A DNA stretch of 64,000 nucleotides from Phytophthora hibernalis. Lineage: Eukaryota > Oomycota > Peronosporomycetes > Peronosporales > Peronosporaceae. Below are positions 34,014 through 46,213 of the stretch, piece after piece (positions within the stretch are counted from its first letter, which is position 1; each line of letters begins with the position of its first letter). A program made the translations under genes and the position numbers. The notes beneath the pieces are model-generated. The model saw nothing but the letters and a program-made list of their open reading frames with translations, searched no databases and was not told the DNA's origin. Where the stretch lies: contig JAAKBF010000062.1 in the NCBI GenBank assembly GCA_012656075.1, positions 124,001-188,000 on the forward strand, in the 5' to 3' direction.

Positions 34014-35648
34014 CTACTCGTCCTCGTCCGCGCATACGATCACTTGGCCTCTGCGGTCAACGTATTGGTTTCGCAGATGACCAGCACGCTGCTGTTCAAT
34101 CTTCAGCTTGGTGAAAAGTGCTCCGCTGTCAACAAAGTAAGGTCAGTCGTGAAGCTTGATCTACGTATGGCTGCGTACTGACACTTACGTGTTTGCGACC
34201 AAGTGGCCGCCAATGCCCCACGTTTTCGGTTAAGCAGAGAAGTTGTCTCGCGCCGCTCTTTCTCCTCAGCTCGTACTCGCTCAATGGTGTTGTAGTGCAA
34301 GAGCAATCGATGTAGATCCTCAAAGTCATTATCCTTTGCGTATTGCACGGCCGAGCACCCTTTTCGGTCACGAATAAAGACGTCGGCGCCGTGCATCAGA
34401 AGTAGTTTCGCGCAGTCTTGTAGGCCATACCGAGCACAGAACTGCAGCGCAGTTTCTCCAAATGCATTCTAGCAATGATCCATTCAAATAACAGCATGAG
34501 ATAATGTGGAACGTAAGATCAGTGTTGTGGCAATTTACCTGGGCGTTGACATTGACTCCTGTGCGATCAGCACCACAAGAATTTCCTGAACATGCTGACT
34601 CCGTAGCATCCGCGCAGCAACATCTTTCACCTTGACCGAAGTACCCAGCGTCCAATCTCTCCATAGGAAATGCATTGCAGTGTCTCCATTGGCAGTAGCA
34701 AGCCACACGACTGCCCCATGCTCTATCAAACAATGTGCGAGGTCGACGCACAAGGAGCGACACGCAGCCATTAACGGCGTAACCCCAAAGTTCTGTCTTT
34801 GCAAACAGCAACGACGTCGGTACTGGGATCTGGAACAAGTCGCACCGGTATGTTCACATCCAGGAGCGAGTGAAACTTCAGCCATGCAATCACTTCGCTA
34901 TCAGAGTGAACAATAGAGATCAACATACGTGTTGGTTCGTCATCAAACGACCTCCAAAGTGAACCTCACCTTTTAAGAGCAGTATGCATCAGTCTCCAGA
35001 ACTGCTCCATGCCTTCCCGATGCTTAACCTCACACAGTCTAATTCCACGCTCTACCTCCGATCGGCGCACCTGTTCCTCTTCGTCTTTCAACGTAGCCGT
35101 GAGTTTCCCCACATAATGGTCCAGTTTCGACTGCCCAACTGTCCATTCCAAGCCACCCTTGGCACCAAAGCTCTTTTCACCCCCAGACGACGCGTCACAA
35201 AGCAGCAGCTTCTTCTTGGCTGCGACCTGCATCTCGTGCTCCTTCTCGAGCTTCAGCTGCGAGCCAGCGATCGGGTACGCGTCCTTCATGTACTGCACAT
35301 GGTACTTGCCCCGTGTATTGAACTGCGTCTGGCCGTAGCGCATCGCTAGCAGCTGCAGCTCGCCCTCTGCAAGGTCGTCGAAGCGCGCGTAGATGCCTGG
35401 CAACCCTCCGCCACTCGGTGTCTTGCTGTCCATCTTCTTCACAGCACAGACATCGTCCCGTCGGGCTTTTATAGCTGCAGCATCGGCCTCCAGCTCCTCT
35501 CCACGTCGCTCCTGCACCAAATGTCAGTTCAAACTTGGTCTTATCAATGATGACGCCCCGTACGTACCGCCTCGAGTCGGTAACGTTGCTGGATCTGCTC
35601 CCGGTGACGCCGCAGATACGCCAGCCGCTCCTGCTCCTGCTCTGACAT
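34014..35648 (-). CDS. Ankyrin-repeat protein with N-terminal coiled coil
   Basis: Starts at ATG 35648 (MSEQEQERLAYLRRHREQ) and ends at TAG 34016-34014 (VIVCADEDE). The first exons are charged and helical, with a coiled coil. Ankyrin repeats follow: FGVTPLMAACRSLCVDLAH, GDTAMHFLWRDW and FGETALQFCARYGLQDCAK with HGADVFIRDRKGCSAVQYA. A conserved-looking tail follows (GHLVANTGALFTKLKIEQQ, then RNQYVDRRGQ). Introns lie near 35521-35567, 34904-34973, 34470-34538 and 34130-34186. One C is missing from 34216-34219 (minus-strand G run), which joins NRKRG to GIGGHLVAN. Ankyrin repeats bind proteins; the partner is unknown. It shares a 121 bp divergent promoter with the myotubularin gene. Confidence 0.75.
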
Positions 35649-35769
35649 TTGCTCAAAAAGTTCAACTTGACTCAGCCGCTAATGTTGACCATCACTCTTG
35701 CCAAAACCATTCCGCCTCAAAACCATTCCGCCACAAATTAATCGACGCTGTAGGACGCAAGACGCAGGA
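35649..35769. promoter_or_regulatory. 121 bp divergent promoter, ankyrin/myotubularin
   Basis: The start codons of two genes on opposite strands are only 121 bp apart, so both promoters and 5-prime UTRs must fit here. It contains a near-direct repeat CAAAACCATTCCGCC at about 35702-35731. CCATTCCGCC resembles an initiator core, and its two copies may be paired start sites. Confidence 0.5.
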
Positions 35770-38700
35770 ATGCTGTCGTCGGCCAAGTCCATGGACGACG
35801 AGGCGGCGCGGCTGGCGGTGCTGCGCGACCCGAAGCGCATGGCGGCGCTGCTGGTGCGCGCCTTCTCGTCCTCGATACTGGAGCAGTCGGTGAACGGCGA
35901 CGGACGGCGAGAGAGTCTGCGGCGCCAGGAGGAGGACGACGAGGAGGTGGAGGAGACGCAGGAGGAGTTCCAGGAGCTCGAGAGACGCGCCAGCGCCGGG
36001 GAGAGCCTCTGCGCGTGGTGATTCGTCCCGCGGCGGATGACGATGACGACGCGGAAGACGAGGAGGAGGAAGAGGAAGAAGAGGAGGAGAACGCTGACCG
36101 ACCGCTGGACGAGGAGGAGCTGGAAGCTGCGGCCACGGCACTGCAGACAGCCACCCGCATCGTCGAGGAGCTGAGACTCAAGATGCTGCTGAAGGCAGGG
36201 AGCAGATGGACCGCCAGCGGCAGGACATTGACAACGATTCGTTGGTGATGGTGACCCCGCCGCTGGTACCGCGCTCAGATAGCTTTTCTTTCACCAATGG
36301 AGGGCCTGGTGTACCGGTGCCTCGTGCTCGTGTACGCAACAACTCGGCGTGTAGTGGATGCGGCAAGTCGTTCAACCCGTTCCACCGCAGCAAAAACTGT
36401 GCTGCCTGTGGGTATGCGTTCTGCCCTAAATGCTCGTCGAAGAACGTGGTGCTACCGACGAGTTTTGGATATCGTGATGACGCTGTGCGGACGTGCGATC
36501 CTTGTGCGCGGTGGTTTCAGAGGGCGTTGGACCGCTACTTCGATGCGATGGAGCTCGCAAAAGACCAAGACCAAGATCTCTCGGTGCATCGCAGCAGTAT
36601 GGGTGAAATTACGATCGAGGAGAAACCGCGTGCGCTATCATCCTACAGCAATAGTCCAGTGCCGAGCGATGGAACGCTGTCGGTGACGCGCCCTAACTCA
36701 TCGATGTCATCTCCAGAGCCCGTTCCCAGTGGCTCTAATGAAGACGACGCGGATGATGGTGACGAACAATACACTGCTTCGCGTTCAACGCCTTCCACTT
36801 CAAGACGACGCCACCGACATTCATCGATAACTTCTGCTCCATCTCCATCAATGAGTAAGAACAAAGCTTGGTTTAGTGGCCACCTGCGTGCGATACACGT
36901 GAATGACAGACTACCACGAAAAAGAAGACGAGAGGAGACAGCGAGGGTGATACTGAAAACCACAGCCCGGAACTTCGATCGTTCACCTCTCGGAGGGGCC
37001 GATTAAGTAGCGTGGCGTCAGCTCCTTCTAGGAACAAGCACACAAACGAAGAAATTGATGACAGACCTGATGGCCAACAAGAGGGAAGTGCAGGAAATGG
37101 CCGAGAAGACACCGACAACAAGGAAGACTTGGCAGATGTCGCGCAGACTGGTTCGTCATCGGCGTCAAAATCTACAGATAGCTCAAATGGCAACGATTCG
37201 TCTCGCACACGAAGAAAGAAGCGGCGCTCCAAGTTTTCGCGATCAGCCAGTTTTGATTTCACCAACCTGCAGTCTGTTGTATCTCCTGATTCGTCATCGG
37301 GTTCCCCGGATATAAAGCGCTGCAATACCTTTGGTCCGGATGAGCTTAGAATCACTGTTGCCGACGCTGCAAGCAATGGCAGTGGTCATTCGAGCAGCAT
37401 GCGATCGAAAAGCATTTGACGACAGTGATATCGTGGACGAGCGTGCTCAGCTTGAATCTGCAGAGGTGCAGATGAACAGCGAAGCGAAGCTCTCTGCAGC
37501 TGTTTTGCGCTTCGCAGTGTATGAAATGGGAGCAAACGAGGGCACAGGCCTTCGCCGCACTTTTGGATTTACTAAAGCAAACCCAGTGCTGGACAGGTAT
37601 ACTCTGGAGCTAGATTGCCGCCAACGCATCGTGCGAGCGAAGTCTGTTTTCATGCATCGCTTTTGGTCATTTCATTGTGACTCTGTACAATCCTTCGTGT
37701 TTGGATCGTCAGAAGGTATGGCACATCTTATCGTGTTTAACGGAGGGCAGGGAAACCAGTCACTGGAGTTGAAGTTTGCGAATGACGACGAACGAGAGCA
37801 GTTCAAGCAGGCAATGGATAGTTGCCGATCCACAAACTTGGATCGTATGCGCGGGTTTGCTTCCCGTGGTGCCGTGTCACTTCCACCTGAACTACCAGTA
37901 TCCCCTGTGCCGGACAACCTGCGTTCACCTACGTCTCAAGAGCCGAGCACTACATTCTCTGCGGACACATCCACATCTATTGAAGCAGAGCTTGGTTTGA
38001 CTCGCGATACTGGGGGATGCAGCTCTATTGTTTCCCCGATTCTTCAGTCGATTCATGTGTCGCTTCTTCCCGGGGAGGTGGTGGCAAAGGGAACGGAGCT
38101 TCAAGCGACACTACTTATCGGCCCAGCTAACGAAACGTATGAGTCAACTCTGATTTGGGGGCGTATTCGCGGTTCGGTAGCGGTGACAAATTTCCGGGTG
38201 ATTTTTACGCCATTCGATCGGGTTCCAGTGCAACCGCGATGTGGAGGACAAGGTGGAATCGCGTATATTCCGCTGTTCGCTATTACGCAGGTTCAGCTCC
38301 TCTATCCTGGTGGCCGACGGACAAAATCTGGACGCACGTACTACGCAGGGATGACTGGTTCCGCTTCGATTATCTCTATCAGTTGTAAGGATATCCGCGT
38401 GATGCGATTCCAACTGGATACTCATCCGTCGATTTCAGATGACTATACGCATAAACTGCGTACAACAATCGCGAAAATGGCAGATGCTTCCCAGCGATAT
38501 ACTATCGTTGAACGGGGTAGCCCGGCACGGACATCCTCTCCTGGACTTGGTCCACTGCCGAGTGTAATTAACGGCAGCGACACGACACCGGACGGAGAGT
38601 CCACCTTACACGAAGGCAAGGAGCCAGCCTCCCATTCATTTCACGGCGTCTCGCGGATTCCAGCTTATTCTGCGTCACCGGTTCTTCGTCCGGATCGGAT

Positions 38701-40451
38701 TTTGGCGATCCCTCGAGAACTTTGTGGATCTTTTGCTTTTTCGTATTCGATTGGAAATGTTCCCTCTGAACATAATGGATGGAATTTGTTCATCGACGAG
38801 CGTGAGTTCAAGCGACAAATTGGGGGCGATCCTGCAGTTTCACCGTTCCTGAAGGTACAAGTGGTTTGATCTTTAGAACATAATTTTGATGCGTCTAACT
38901 GCATTTCACTTACTTTGTTGTTGTCCTCCAGTTTTACAAGAACGACAGAGGTAATATTTGCAAGTCGTATCCATCAAAGTTGCTCCTTCCCGCCTCGATG
39001 AACTCTGCTACATTGGCCAAGGTAGCTGATTTCCGAGCGAAGAACAGACTGCCGGTAATTACGTACTACCACCGTCGCAACCGATGTGTCCTGACTCGCT
39101 CAAGTCAGCCTCTGCTTGGCAATTTGCTCTCTGGCACCTCAAACGTCTCTGACCAGTTGCTTGTGGGGTGTACCGTCGACTACCGGATATTATCAAGAAC
39201 CAGTCTCAGTCGTCGGTATCGTCTCGGCCTATGTACATATTTGATGCTCGTAAACCGAAGGCGTCCGCTGGCAATCGGCTCATGGGCAAAGGTGGTGTTG
39301 AGACGCCGCAGGATTACCCAGGCGCCGTTGTTCAACATTTGAACATCGCGAACATGTATCGGATGCAATCTTCCTTTATGGGGCTGATGAAGCTCTTTCT
39401 TCCTGGCGGTATCGAGGACACCGACCGTGCGTATCTATCAAGCGTGGAGTCCACTAGGTGGCTGGATCACGTGCGTCTAGTGTTAGATGGTGCGCTGAAG
39501 ATCGCGCGTGTGCTGGAGCTGGAAGGTGCATCCGTGCTTGTGCATTGCAGTGACGGCTGGGACCGAACGTCACAGTTGTGTGCTCTAGCGCAACTGATGA
39601 TCGATCCGTATTACCGAACCATAACCGGATTTTCGTGTCTTGTGGAGAAGGATTGGTGCGCGTTTGGTCACAAGTTCAGTGAACGGACGTCAGGGGACCG
39701 TAATCGAGACCCACATCGCAACAAGGCGTCGCCCGTCATGTTCCAGTTTATCGATGCTGTGTGGCAGATGCAACGTCAATATCCCCGCTCATTTGAGTTC
39801 AACGAGCACTTCCTATTACACTTGGCGAACGCAATGACATCAGGGCTTTACGGAACATTCTTGTACGATTCACGGCTTCAGCGAGACGTGAACGAGGTGA
39901 AGTACAACAGTGTATCCGTGTGGACACCTGTGCTGATGAAGCCGTCGCTGTACTCAAACGATAATTATGAGATGTATGACGGCCCTATCTGGCCCTGGGT
40001 GAGCTGCAAAATGATTCGCCTATGGGAAAACTACTTCTTTCAATGGCACCCGAAGTTCTACAAGTGCCAGTGGGCATGTAGTTTGGTCTACCATGGCCCG
40101 TCCAGTTCGCACGGCAGCAGCAGTGACAACACGAGCCAAGCTGACAAAGACACCGAGGATGCCCAACAGCATCGAACCTCGCACCAAACCCCGCGTCGTG
40201 GAGTCCAACGGATTAAAGATCCGCCAGCACTAGACCTACTGGCGACGCCCATAACTTCCATTATCGCTGAGGATGACAATGACCATGAAATACCGACGAT
40301 TAGTCTTTCTTCGGGAGAAGAAGACGTCGAGAGCTCTAAGCGGTCTCGGACCGCCAGTGGGACGTACACACAAAAGGCATCGAAGCTGAATATCTTCGGC
40401 CTTAGCCGAAGCAGTCGTCAACGTGCACAAAGTGAAGAAAACGGTAGTTAA
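35770..40451 (+). CDS. Myotubularin-family 3-phosphoinositide phosphatase with FYVE-related finger and GRAM domain
   Basis: Removes the 3-phosphate from PI3P and PI(3,5)P2 on endosomal membranes. Starts at ATG 35770 (MLSSAKSMDDEAARL). Acidic N-terminus; FYVE-related zinc finger near 36350-36510 (CSGCGKSFNPFHRSKNCAAC, then FCPKCS and RTCDPC); disordered Ser-rich linker; PH-like region near 37480-37830; GRAM-type region near 38040-38370; myotubularin phosphatase with the CX5R loop HCSDGWDRTSQ near 39543-39575 and NEHFLLHLANAM. One intron, 38855-38931. About 1,540 residues. Frame changes are needed near 36010, 36198-36200, 36930, 37408 and 39165-39168, mostly one base short in a run. Catalytic Cys, Asp and Arg are present, so it is predicted active. 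The finger lacks the canonical RRHHCR patch, so PI3P binding is doubtful. Confidence 0.85.
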
Positions 40452-40595
40452 GGAGATGACGGTATACCTGCCGTCAACAACTCCAACTGTACCAACGTAG
40501 GAATTGGACCACAACAGGGAGAACTAAGGTCGGCCCTGTACGATGCAACTTGTTTTCGAAGTGATTGATTTATCGTCGGTCTTCCAGTGCTGCTA

Positions 40596-42105
40596 TTAAT
40601 ACGTGATGCTGTTTGCTGCAGATTCCTCAGGGTTTGTGTCGATAATGATTGTGCCTGGGCCTGCTGATCCACACAAACGACTTCCATAAATGTTGGACAC
40701 CACGCCGCTGACGTTCGCCTGTGGGCCGAGCCCATCAACTGCCTGGCCGATCGAGTACTTCGAGACTTCGCTGCTCCGCAACTCAATATATCGATCAACG
40801 ACCACCGCTTGCTTCACGAATTCAGGATCGTTGCCCAACTTCTCGAAAACTTCAACTGCGCCTTCGATAGTTTCCGTCACGAACGAGGGCGGAGTTTCTC
40901 GGAAGAAGATGTACTCTTTTGTCGGGGTACTTCCTGGGTTTCCCAACTGTACGCGTTTTAAGCCAGTTCTCGAGGTGCGTTTTCGAAGGGCATAGTGTGA
41001 AAGTTGATCCGCACTTGAGCTTTCGATACCTTCTTCACCTTTCGAACCAGGTGCTTTTTCGCCATCGTCGTCGATATCTTCGAACCCTAGGAGGCGCAAG
41101 TCCTTCGCGCGAGCCATTGGTGTCGATCCTGGCTCACCAATAACGGTTTTGTGAGTCTGATGGTGTGGTGTGGAGCCCGGATGATTCAGACGATTGTATC
41201 CACAGTCTGTTGGGCCACCATGGATAATGTTCGCAGCTGCAGCAGCAAGTTTATCCAAGTTGGTAGTTATAACGTTCAGCACCGGCTTTTGTCGGCTACT
41301 TGGTGACGACTTCGTGCGTGGTTTCTTCTCTGTTGATGCAGATCGCTCCTTATCAAACGGAGAGGCAACAAAAGAGTCAATACACAACGCACACGATGAC
41401 TCTTCAATCACAAACTCACTTTTGTGCTTCGCTTAGCTCTAGCCTTCAGCTTGGCTTCGTTCGAGCACACAAGGAATCGTTCCAACAGCGAAGAAGTAGG
41501 AACGGACGAGTCGATCCCACTTTCTTCTTTGCCGATCAACCGTCGATTCAGTTGCTTAATATCTGTGGCACCAAGCAGCGGCATGGGCTGGATGGTAGTG
41601 GATGTCAGTAAACGCTTCGGATCAATCAATAACTAGATCCAAGCTCAACTTACTCGCTCTTGGTTGAGTATTTTGACAACATCTTCGTGGCTGTGCATGA
41701 ACAGAAATTCGCGAACGAGGTGATGCACTGTCAACTCTTGATTCGACTTCGCTGGGGTCAGTTCCTTTGGAAACGGTCGCTCTTGTTTGGAGCTCGACGT
41801 TTGGACAATTTCAACAGCATCTACTCGGTCGACAATGTCAGCAGAGCTGATCTCGTTGGTTTTGTGGCTTGTCATTTCGGGTACACCCGAAAATCCTTTA
41901 CCGTTGTCGTCTTCGTCGGCATCATCGTCGCTGGTCTGATGATCTTCCACCAGGAATTCCACCTTTCCTCGATGCTTTCTCCGTTGGGAAAGCGTGTCGT
42001 CCCCCAGCCAGACGTTGACACCACCTCCACTTCGCCGGCAAAGCTCGTTTTCTTAGCTTGAGGCCGCGATGCTACCGGCTCGTCATCGAAAGCCCACACG
42101 TTCAT
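40596..42105 (-). CDS. LisH-motif protein with PGSTP repeats
   Basis: Starts at ATG 42105 (MNVWAFDDEPVASRP) and ends at 40596. Near 41745-41655 is a LisH-like helix pair (LTVHHLVREFLFMHSHEDVV, then KILNQER), a dimerisation motif of microtubule- and complex-associated proteins. The C-terminal half carries PGSTP three times (near 41180, 41125 and 40935), each a potential Ser/Thr-Pro phosphorylation site. One intron lies near 41639-41655. Single-base losses at 41964-41966 and near 41421 break the frame. Family otherwise not recognised. It converges on the myotubularin gene with 144 bp between stops. Confidence 0.65.
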
Positions 42106-42354
42106 GGTCGTCGCTCACCCGAAGGAGATTGGAAAATGCCTTGCCTTCAAATAACTGGGACCATACTGTGTACGTTTAACGTGTCCTAAGTTAGCCTAAG
42201 CGTGCTATCAATAGGCTGCTTCATGCTTGTCAATCAAAATAGTATCTTATCGGGTGAATTGAAGCCATCGTCCTCCACAGGTACCATATTTTTAGTCGTT
42301 TTGGTGTTCGACAGTCGCGTTTCACACGTCACAGATTTGAGGGCGAGATTGACC

Positions 42355-42444
42355 ACAGGACACAACACAAGTTTAGAGCAGCATAAAGGTGTCAAGGAGG
42401 CACGTACAGGACACAACACAAGTTTAGAGCAGCATAAAGGTGTC
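42355..42444. repeat. 51-bp tandem duplication (39 bp identical core)
   Basis: The 39-nt segment starting ACAGGACACAACACAAG occurs at 42355-42393 and again at 42406-42444; the next bases are also similar (AAGGAGGCACGT versus GAGCAGGCATGT). The 51-bp period keeps a plus-strand frame open, giving TGHNTSLEQHKGV twice in a 118-residue frame (42202-42558) of unknown standing. Confidence 0.9.
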
Positions 42445-42803
42445 GAGCAGGCATGTATTATAAGCTTATTAAAGTCATTCTCACAAGCGAGGTCAAGCTC
42501 AGCTTTGCAACCAACCACGAGCAGTCCTGGTCCAGACTCCTCTCACACATGGCGCTGATTCTTGGACCGGACTGTACAAGCTGTCTCGGCAGCAAAAACT
42601 GTAGCGGGGATGGGATTGTCGAGACACTTTTGAAAGGATTCACCTTGGCCAAACCAGTTTGCTTTGCTAGGAACTCGCATTTGCTGTGAATCTCGTTGTG
42701 GAGTGCTGCCGATCCTCGCGCTGGGATATCCTCCGCTGCGCGTGCGGTGCAGTTTGCTTCGCGCCAGCTGCCCAAGCAGAAGGCTAAGACGATGTCTACG
42801 AAG

Positions 42804-42823
42804 TACATGTATTAATACATGTA
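42804..42823. repeat. 20-bp perfect palindrome containing two TACATGTA
   Basis: TACATGTATTAATACATGTA is a perfect palindrome; each end is itself the 8-bp palindrome TACATGTA. Another copy starts at 42873. Confidence 0.9.
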
Positions 42824-44282
42824 GGACATTTGAAACGCGCAGCAAAGTTGAAAAGAACCGATATCTTCGCCTTACATGTATTAAAAAAATTGAGATGCAG
42901 CTTTCTTCGGTAATAACGTCCGTGAGCATTCGATCCTGCTCCGGGACGTACGGACCGCTATCAAGCAATACGATCCCTGCTTGTCAATACCGGTACTGTA
43001 CCATTGGCGTGGACTGGAGTAAACTCCGACTCGCGACCTGACGCGGGGTTGTCATGCTTTTGCGTGTTGCAGGAAGTTCGCTTCGAGCTTTGCGCGCCGT
43101 ATCTGTTGACAAGCAAGGAGGACAGGCACCGCAGAGATCTTCCGCTCCGTTTTGCAATGTGCACAGGCGCCCGGCTCCGGGGTGGCAAGCCAGCATCCAG
43201 GAAAGCAGAGGGCGTTCAATTGACGACTGCGGCGGTTCTCTCATGCGTTTAATCTCGGAGAGGCGGGGACCAGAGTGCTGTCTGTCGGAGAAAACCGCGG
43301 GGCGAGATAGCGAGAAGATGGTGCCGGCCCTGATCCTTCTCGAGCCGCCTGCGCTCTTGCTCGACTCAGCAGATCTCCAGGAAGCGCTGTTCCGGCTGCA
43401 GTTGCGGAAGTGATTTGGGTCGACGCAGCTCCAAGTGGCTTCACACGGTCATTGCGGGCAGTGTTCGCGTGTTCCGGGATTGTTTTGTCAAAAGTTTTGG
43501 CTCCAGTGATCGAAAGAGTTGTCGGGTCGGGGCCGAGACAGCTCGAGACTCGAGCCTTTCGGGCGAGAGCCTTCGGCGGCGCCCAGAAAACCGGAGCAAC
43601 CTGCCTTGATGTTGTGAGAATCCCAGTCCATCCTCGCCAGGCTGGCGAGCACCATCGCCAGCGCTTCTAGACGCGAGTTTTCAAAGCTCTTGAAGAGCGT
43701 TCCACACATCTGGATCCGTTTTCACCGGAAAACTGTACATGTACTGTATTGGTAACCTCGACAAATATTGCGAGCATCCAAAGCCCGTGTAGTGAACCTC
43801 TTTGGTCATTTTGCGTCCCCACATCAATTTTACGAAGACCGTCAAGTAGACGAACCGTTTGCCTTCAACGAAACAGCCGCGGACCGAAGGTACAGTACAT
43901 GTACACATGTAAAACAGTACATGTACCGTATCCCGATTTCACCGTTCGTACTGGAGCTGTAGCGGTAGCGTCTGAGCTGGAACCGTGCACCAGCGTATTC
44001 GGGATCGCGAGCAAGGCAGATTTCAGCTCGTATTTTTACCAGTCTTGGCAGCACTGTCCAAATCTCGGTGTTCACAACAGTCTGCAGCAGCAGTTGTTGC
44101 AGTGGCGCCCCATTGCTGCGCACAGAGCCTGTAGCCAGGAACTGTGGCAAGGGATGCGCTCTGAAGCAGCTGGCGGTTGAGTTCGCTCTCCCCGAACGGA
44201 GCTCACTCACCACCTCACTTTTGGATTTACCGTCTGTCGCTCAAGTGCCTTCATTGCCCCACCCCACCTTACGACCATCGCA

Positions 44283-44771
44283 ATGGACGCCTGCCTGCAA
44301 AAGTTCGAGACCAGTATGGGATCCACGCCGACCACGCCCACCTCGTCTGAGGAAGTGGCCACCTCCACACCTCGCCGCGTCGCCCACTGGGACAGCAAGC
44401 GCGAGAAATGCAACAACTGCGAACTCATTTATCTCAAGACGCTGAGCCAGCACTTGGGCTTCTGCTCCGTGGACTGCAAGTCCAACATGGTGTATCTGCA
44501 GAAGGTGAACAATACCATCCGCGCCATGAAGGACGCGGTGGACGAGCGTCAACGACTGCAAGAGCAAGAACTCCGCGAGGAGCCGGCGGCGCAGCGAGAA
44601 CCGCCCGTCGAGCAGCAGTCAAGTGCCAAGGTGCAACCCATTGAGGCATCGGCCAAAGTTGAAGCTGCTGCACACAGCTTGAAGCACGCAAAGTCGTTCG
44701 CCGAGTTCGGCCTCGAGACGCGAGTGGTGGACGCCAGCAACGTCGAGTGGTCGTTCAGCGCCGTGTACTAA
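44283..44771 (+). CDS. Small FCS-type zinc-finger protein, paralogue A
   Basis: A 162-residue single-exon protein (MDACLQKFETSMGSTP). The centre has a C-x2-C ... FCS-x2-C zinc ribbon: CNNCELIYLKTL, then GFCSVDCKSNMVYL, reminiscent of the plant FCS-like zinc finger (FLZ), though with a shorter spacer. A coiled segment follows (TIRAMKDAVDERQRL), a low-complexity linker, and a C-terminal motif FAEFGLETRVVDASNVEW ending FSAVY. The same layout appears in the minus-strand gene at 48914-49420. Function unknown; the zinc site and both conserved blocks suggest a protein-interaction adaptor (inference). Confidence 0.8.
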   Translation: MDACLQKFETSMGSTPTTPTSSEEVATSTPRRVAHWDSKREKCNNCELIYLKTLSQHLGFCSVDCKSNMVYLQKVNNTIRAMKDAVDERQRLQEQELREEPAAQREPPVEQQSSAKVQPIEASAKVEAAAHSLKHAKSFAEFGLETRVVDASNVEWSFSAVY

Positions 44772-45938
44772 AGAGCCAAGAGCCGACTGTAAACTAGAAC
44801 CTCACGATAGAGAATTGCAACGTGAGATGTAGAGCTAAGCGTAAAGCGGCATATCATAGAACCACAAGATCTATTCATTCCACCAAACAAACTTCGTTTG
44901 TCTTTGCTTCGCTGCGAGCGTTTTGTAGCAGTCTCCATCTAAGCTGTACGTAGTATGAGGCTGAGGCGTTTGCCACGTGCAGCTGTTTGGCTAGCAAAAG
45001 AACTACTTACACATCGATCCTGGTGTTAGACAGCGATGAAGCGAGTACACTGTACACGTAAGCCATTCTGCTGTGCACCTGGCGATACATTCGGACGAGC
45101 AGTTCATGAGCCGCCGGAATAATCGCTGCCACGTGGATTGCAACTTGAGGTGAGCTCCTCGACCAGCTTGCTCGGGCGGTGAAAGTGCAGCAGCGTCGAC
45201 GTGGCGAAAGATGCCTGTAACGGATGGGGTGAGCGAGTACACCACGGAGACCGCGCCCAGCATTGAGAGCCCAGTACCAGTGCAAAAAAACACCGAGAAG
45301 CTGCTGCAGTCGAAGTTTGGGAAGCCGGCGAAAGGCTGCAATCCTGAGTTCCGCGCCGTCCTCTTTCTGGTCTCGACACTGCGGATCTCTCGACACTCTA
45401 GCAGATCTCCGAGGAAGCGCGCCCAGCAGGTAAGCAAGCCAGGGCTGCGGGCGAGTGCGCGAAAAAGACGAAAGCGAGACAATCAAGATGAGGATGGCCA
45501 GCGTCCGATCGCGCGCCGACGAGCTCATCTCGCGCACCCCGTCAGCTTTTAACTGCGTTGCGAACCAGTCGAGCGCGCCGCGTGGTAAGGCTCTTAGTAA
45601 GAGAGAGCGAGAACGACGCCCCTTTCGGCGCAGTAGCGGTACTCGACGCGACTCGACAATGTCCGTGCCCCGTCCGCAGCCCCGAAAAATCGGTGTCAAG
45701 CTGAAGCGAGGCAAGAGAGGGGCTGCCGGCGTTGCAGTGCTCGCTTGCTGGCCAGTCCGTCTGAGTCGGCAGACAGGCTCCGCTTACGGTGCAGGCTTCA
45801 AGCTTCAAGCTTGTCAAACATGGCAGACGAGGACGAAGGTCCCTCCCTGTTCGGCTCCGCTCCGCTCTCGTTTCCCGGCTCCGGCTGCGCTGCTACAGAG
45901 AGAGCAGCAGCGGACAGACAAGTCCAGCGTTGCGGGCT

Positions 45939-45972
45939 GCATGGTTGATGTCGGCGCCGACATCAACCATGC
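45939..45972. repeat. 34-bp perfect palindrome
   Basis: Left arm GCATGGTTGATGTCGGC is followed directly by its exact reverse complement, with no spacer. It can form a 17-bp cruciform or hairpin stem. Confidence 0.95.
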
Positions 45973-46213
45973 CATCGTGGCCAAATTGGCCATGCCACTG
46001 CTGGAGGGAACACGCGTCCCACACATGCCGCCGGGATCTGTAAAGCGGTGGCATCGGACGTTTAGTCCGGGCGGCGGCACCGACACCAGGGCCGCCGTGT
46101 TTGCCGTGCCGCTGTACAGTATACATATCCAGTACACTCTTCATATCCCTCCCTTTTGGTGAGCAACCTGCGTGGTGCATGACGAAATATCTCTTGAGTC
46201 GGTCCATGCCTTC

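Larger units (their letters stand above)
42106..44282. other. 2.2 kb gene-poor region with repeats
   Basis: No gene supported. It contains a 51-bp tandem duplication (42355-42444), a 20-bp TACATGTA-based palindrome (42804-42823) and further TACATGTA copies at 42873, 43736, 43896 and 43918. From about 43000 to 43680 it is GC-rich and open in several frames on both strands, which looks like base composition rather than coding. Confidence 0.55.

Noticed and set aside
43000..43680. Several open frames on both strands
   Set aside because: Same compositional pattern, with no recognisable domain and no start context.
45007..46162. Long overlapping open frames of about 235 codons on both strands
   Set aside because: GC-rich, Arg/Ser-rich sequence open in several frames at once, no motif, and interrupted by palindromes; base composition explains it.
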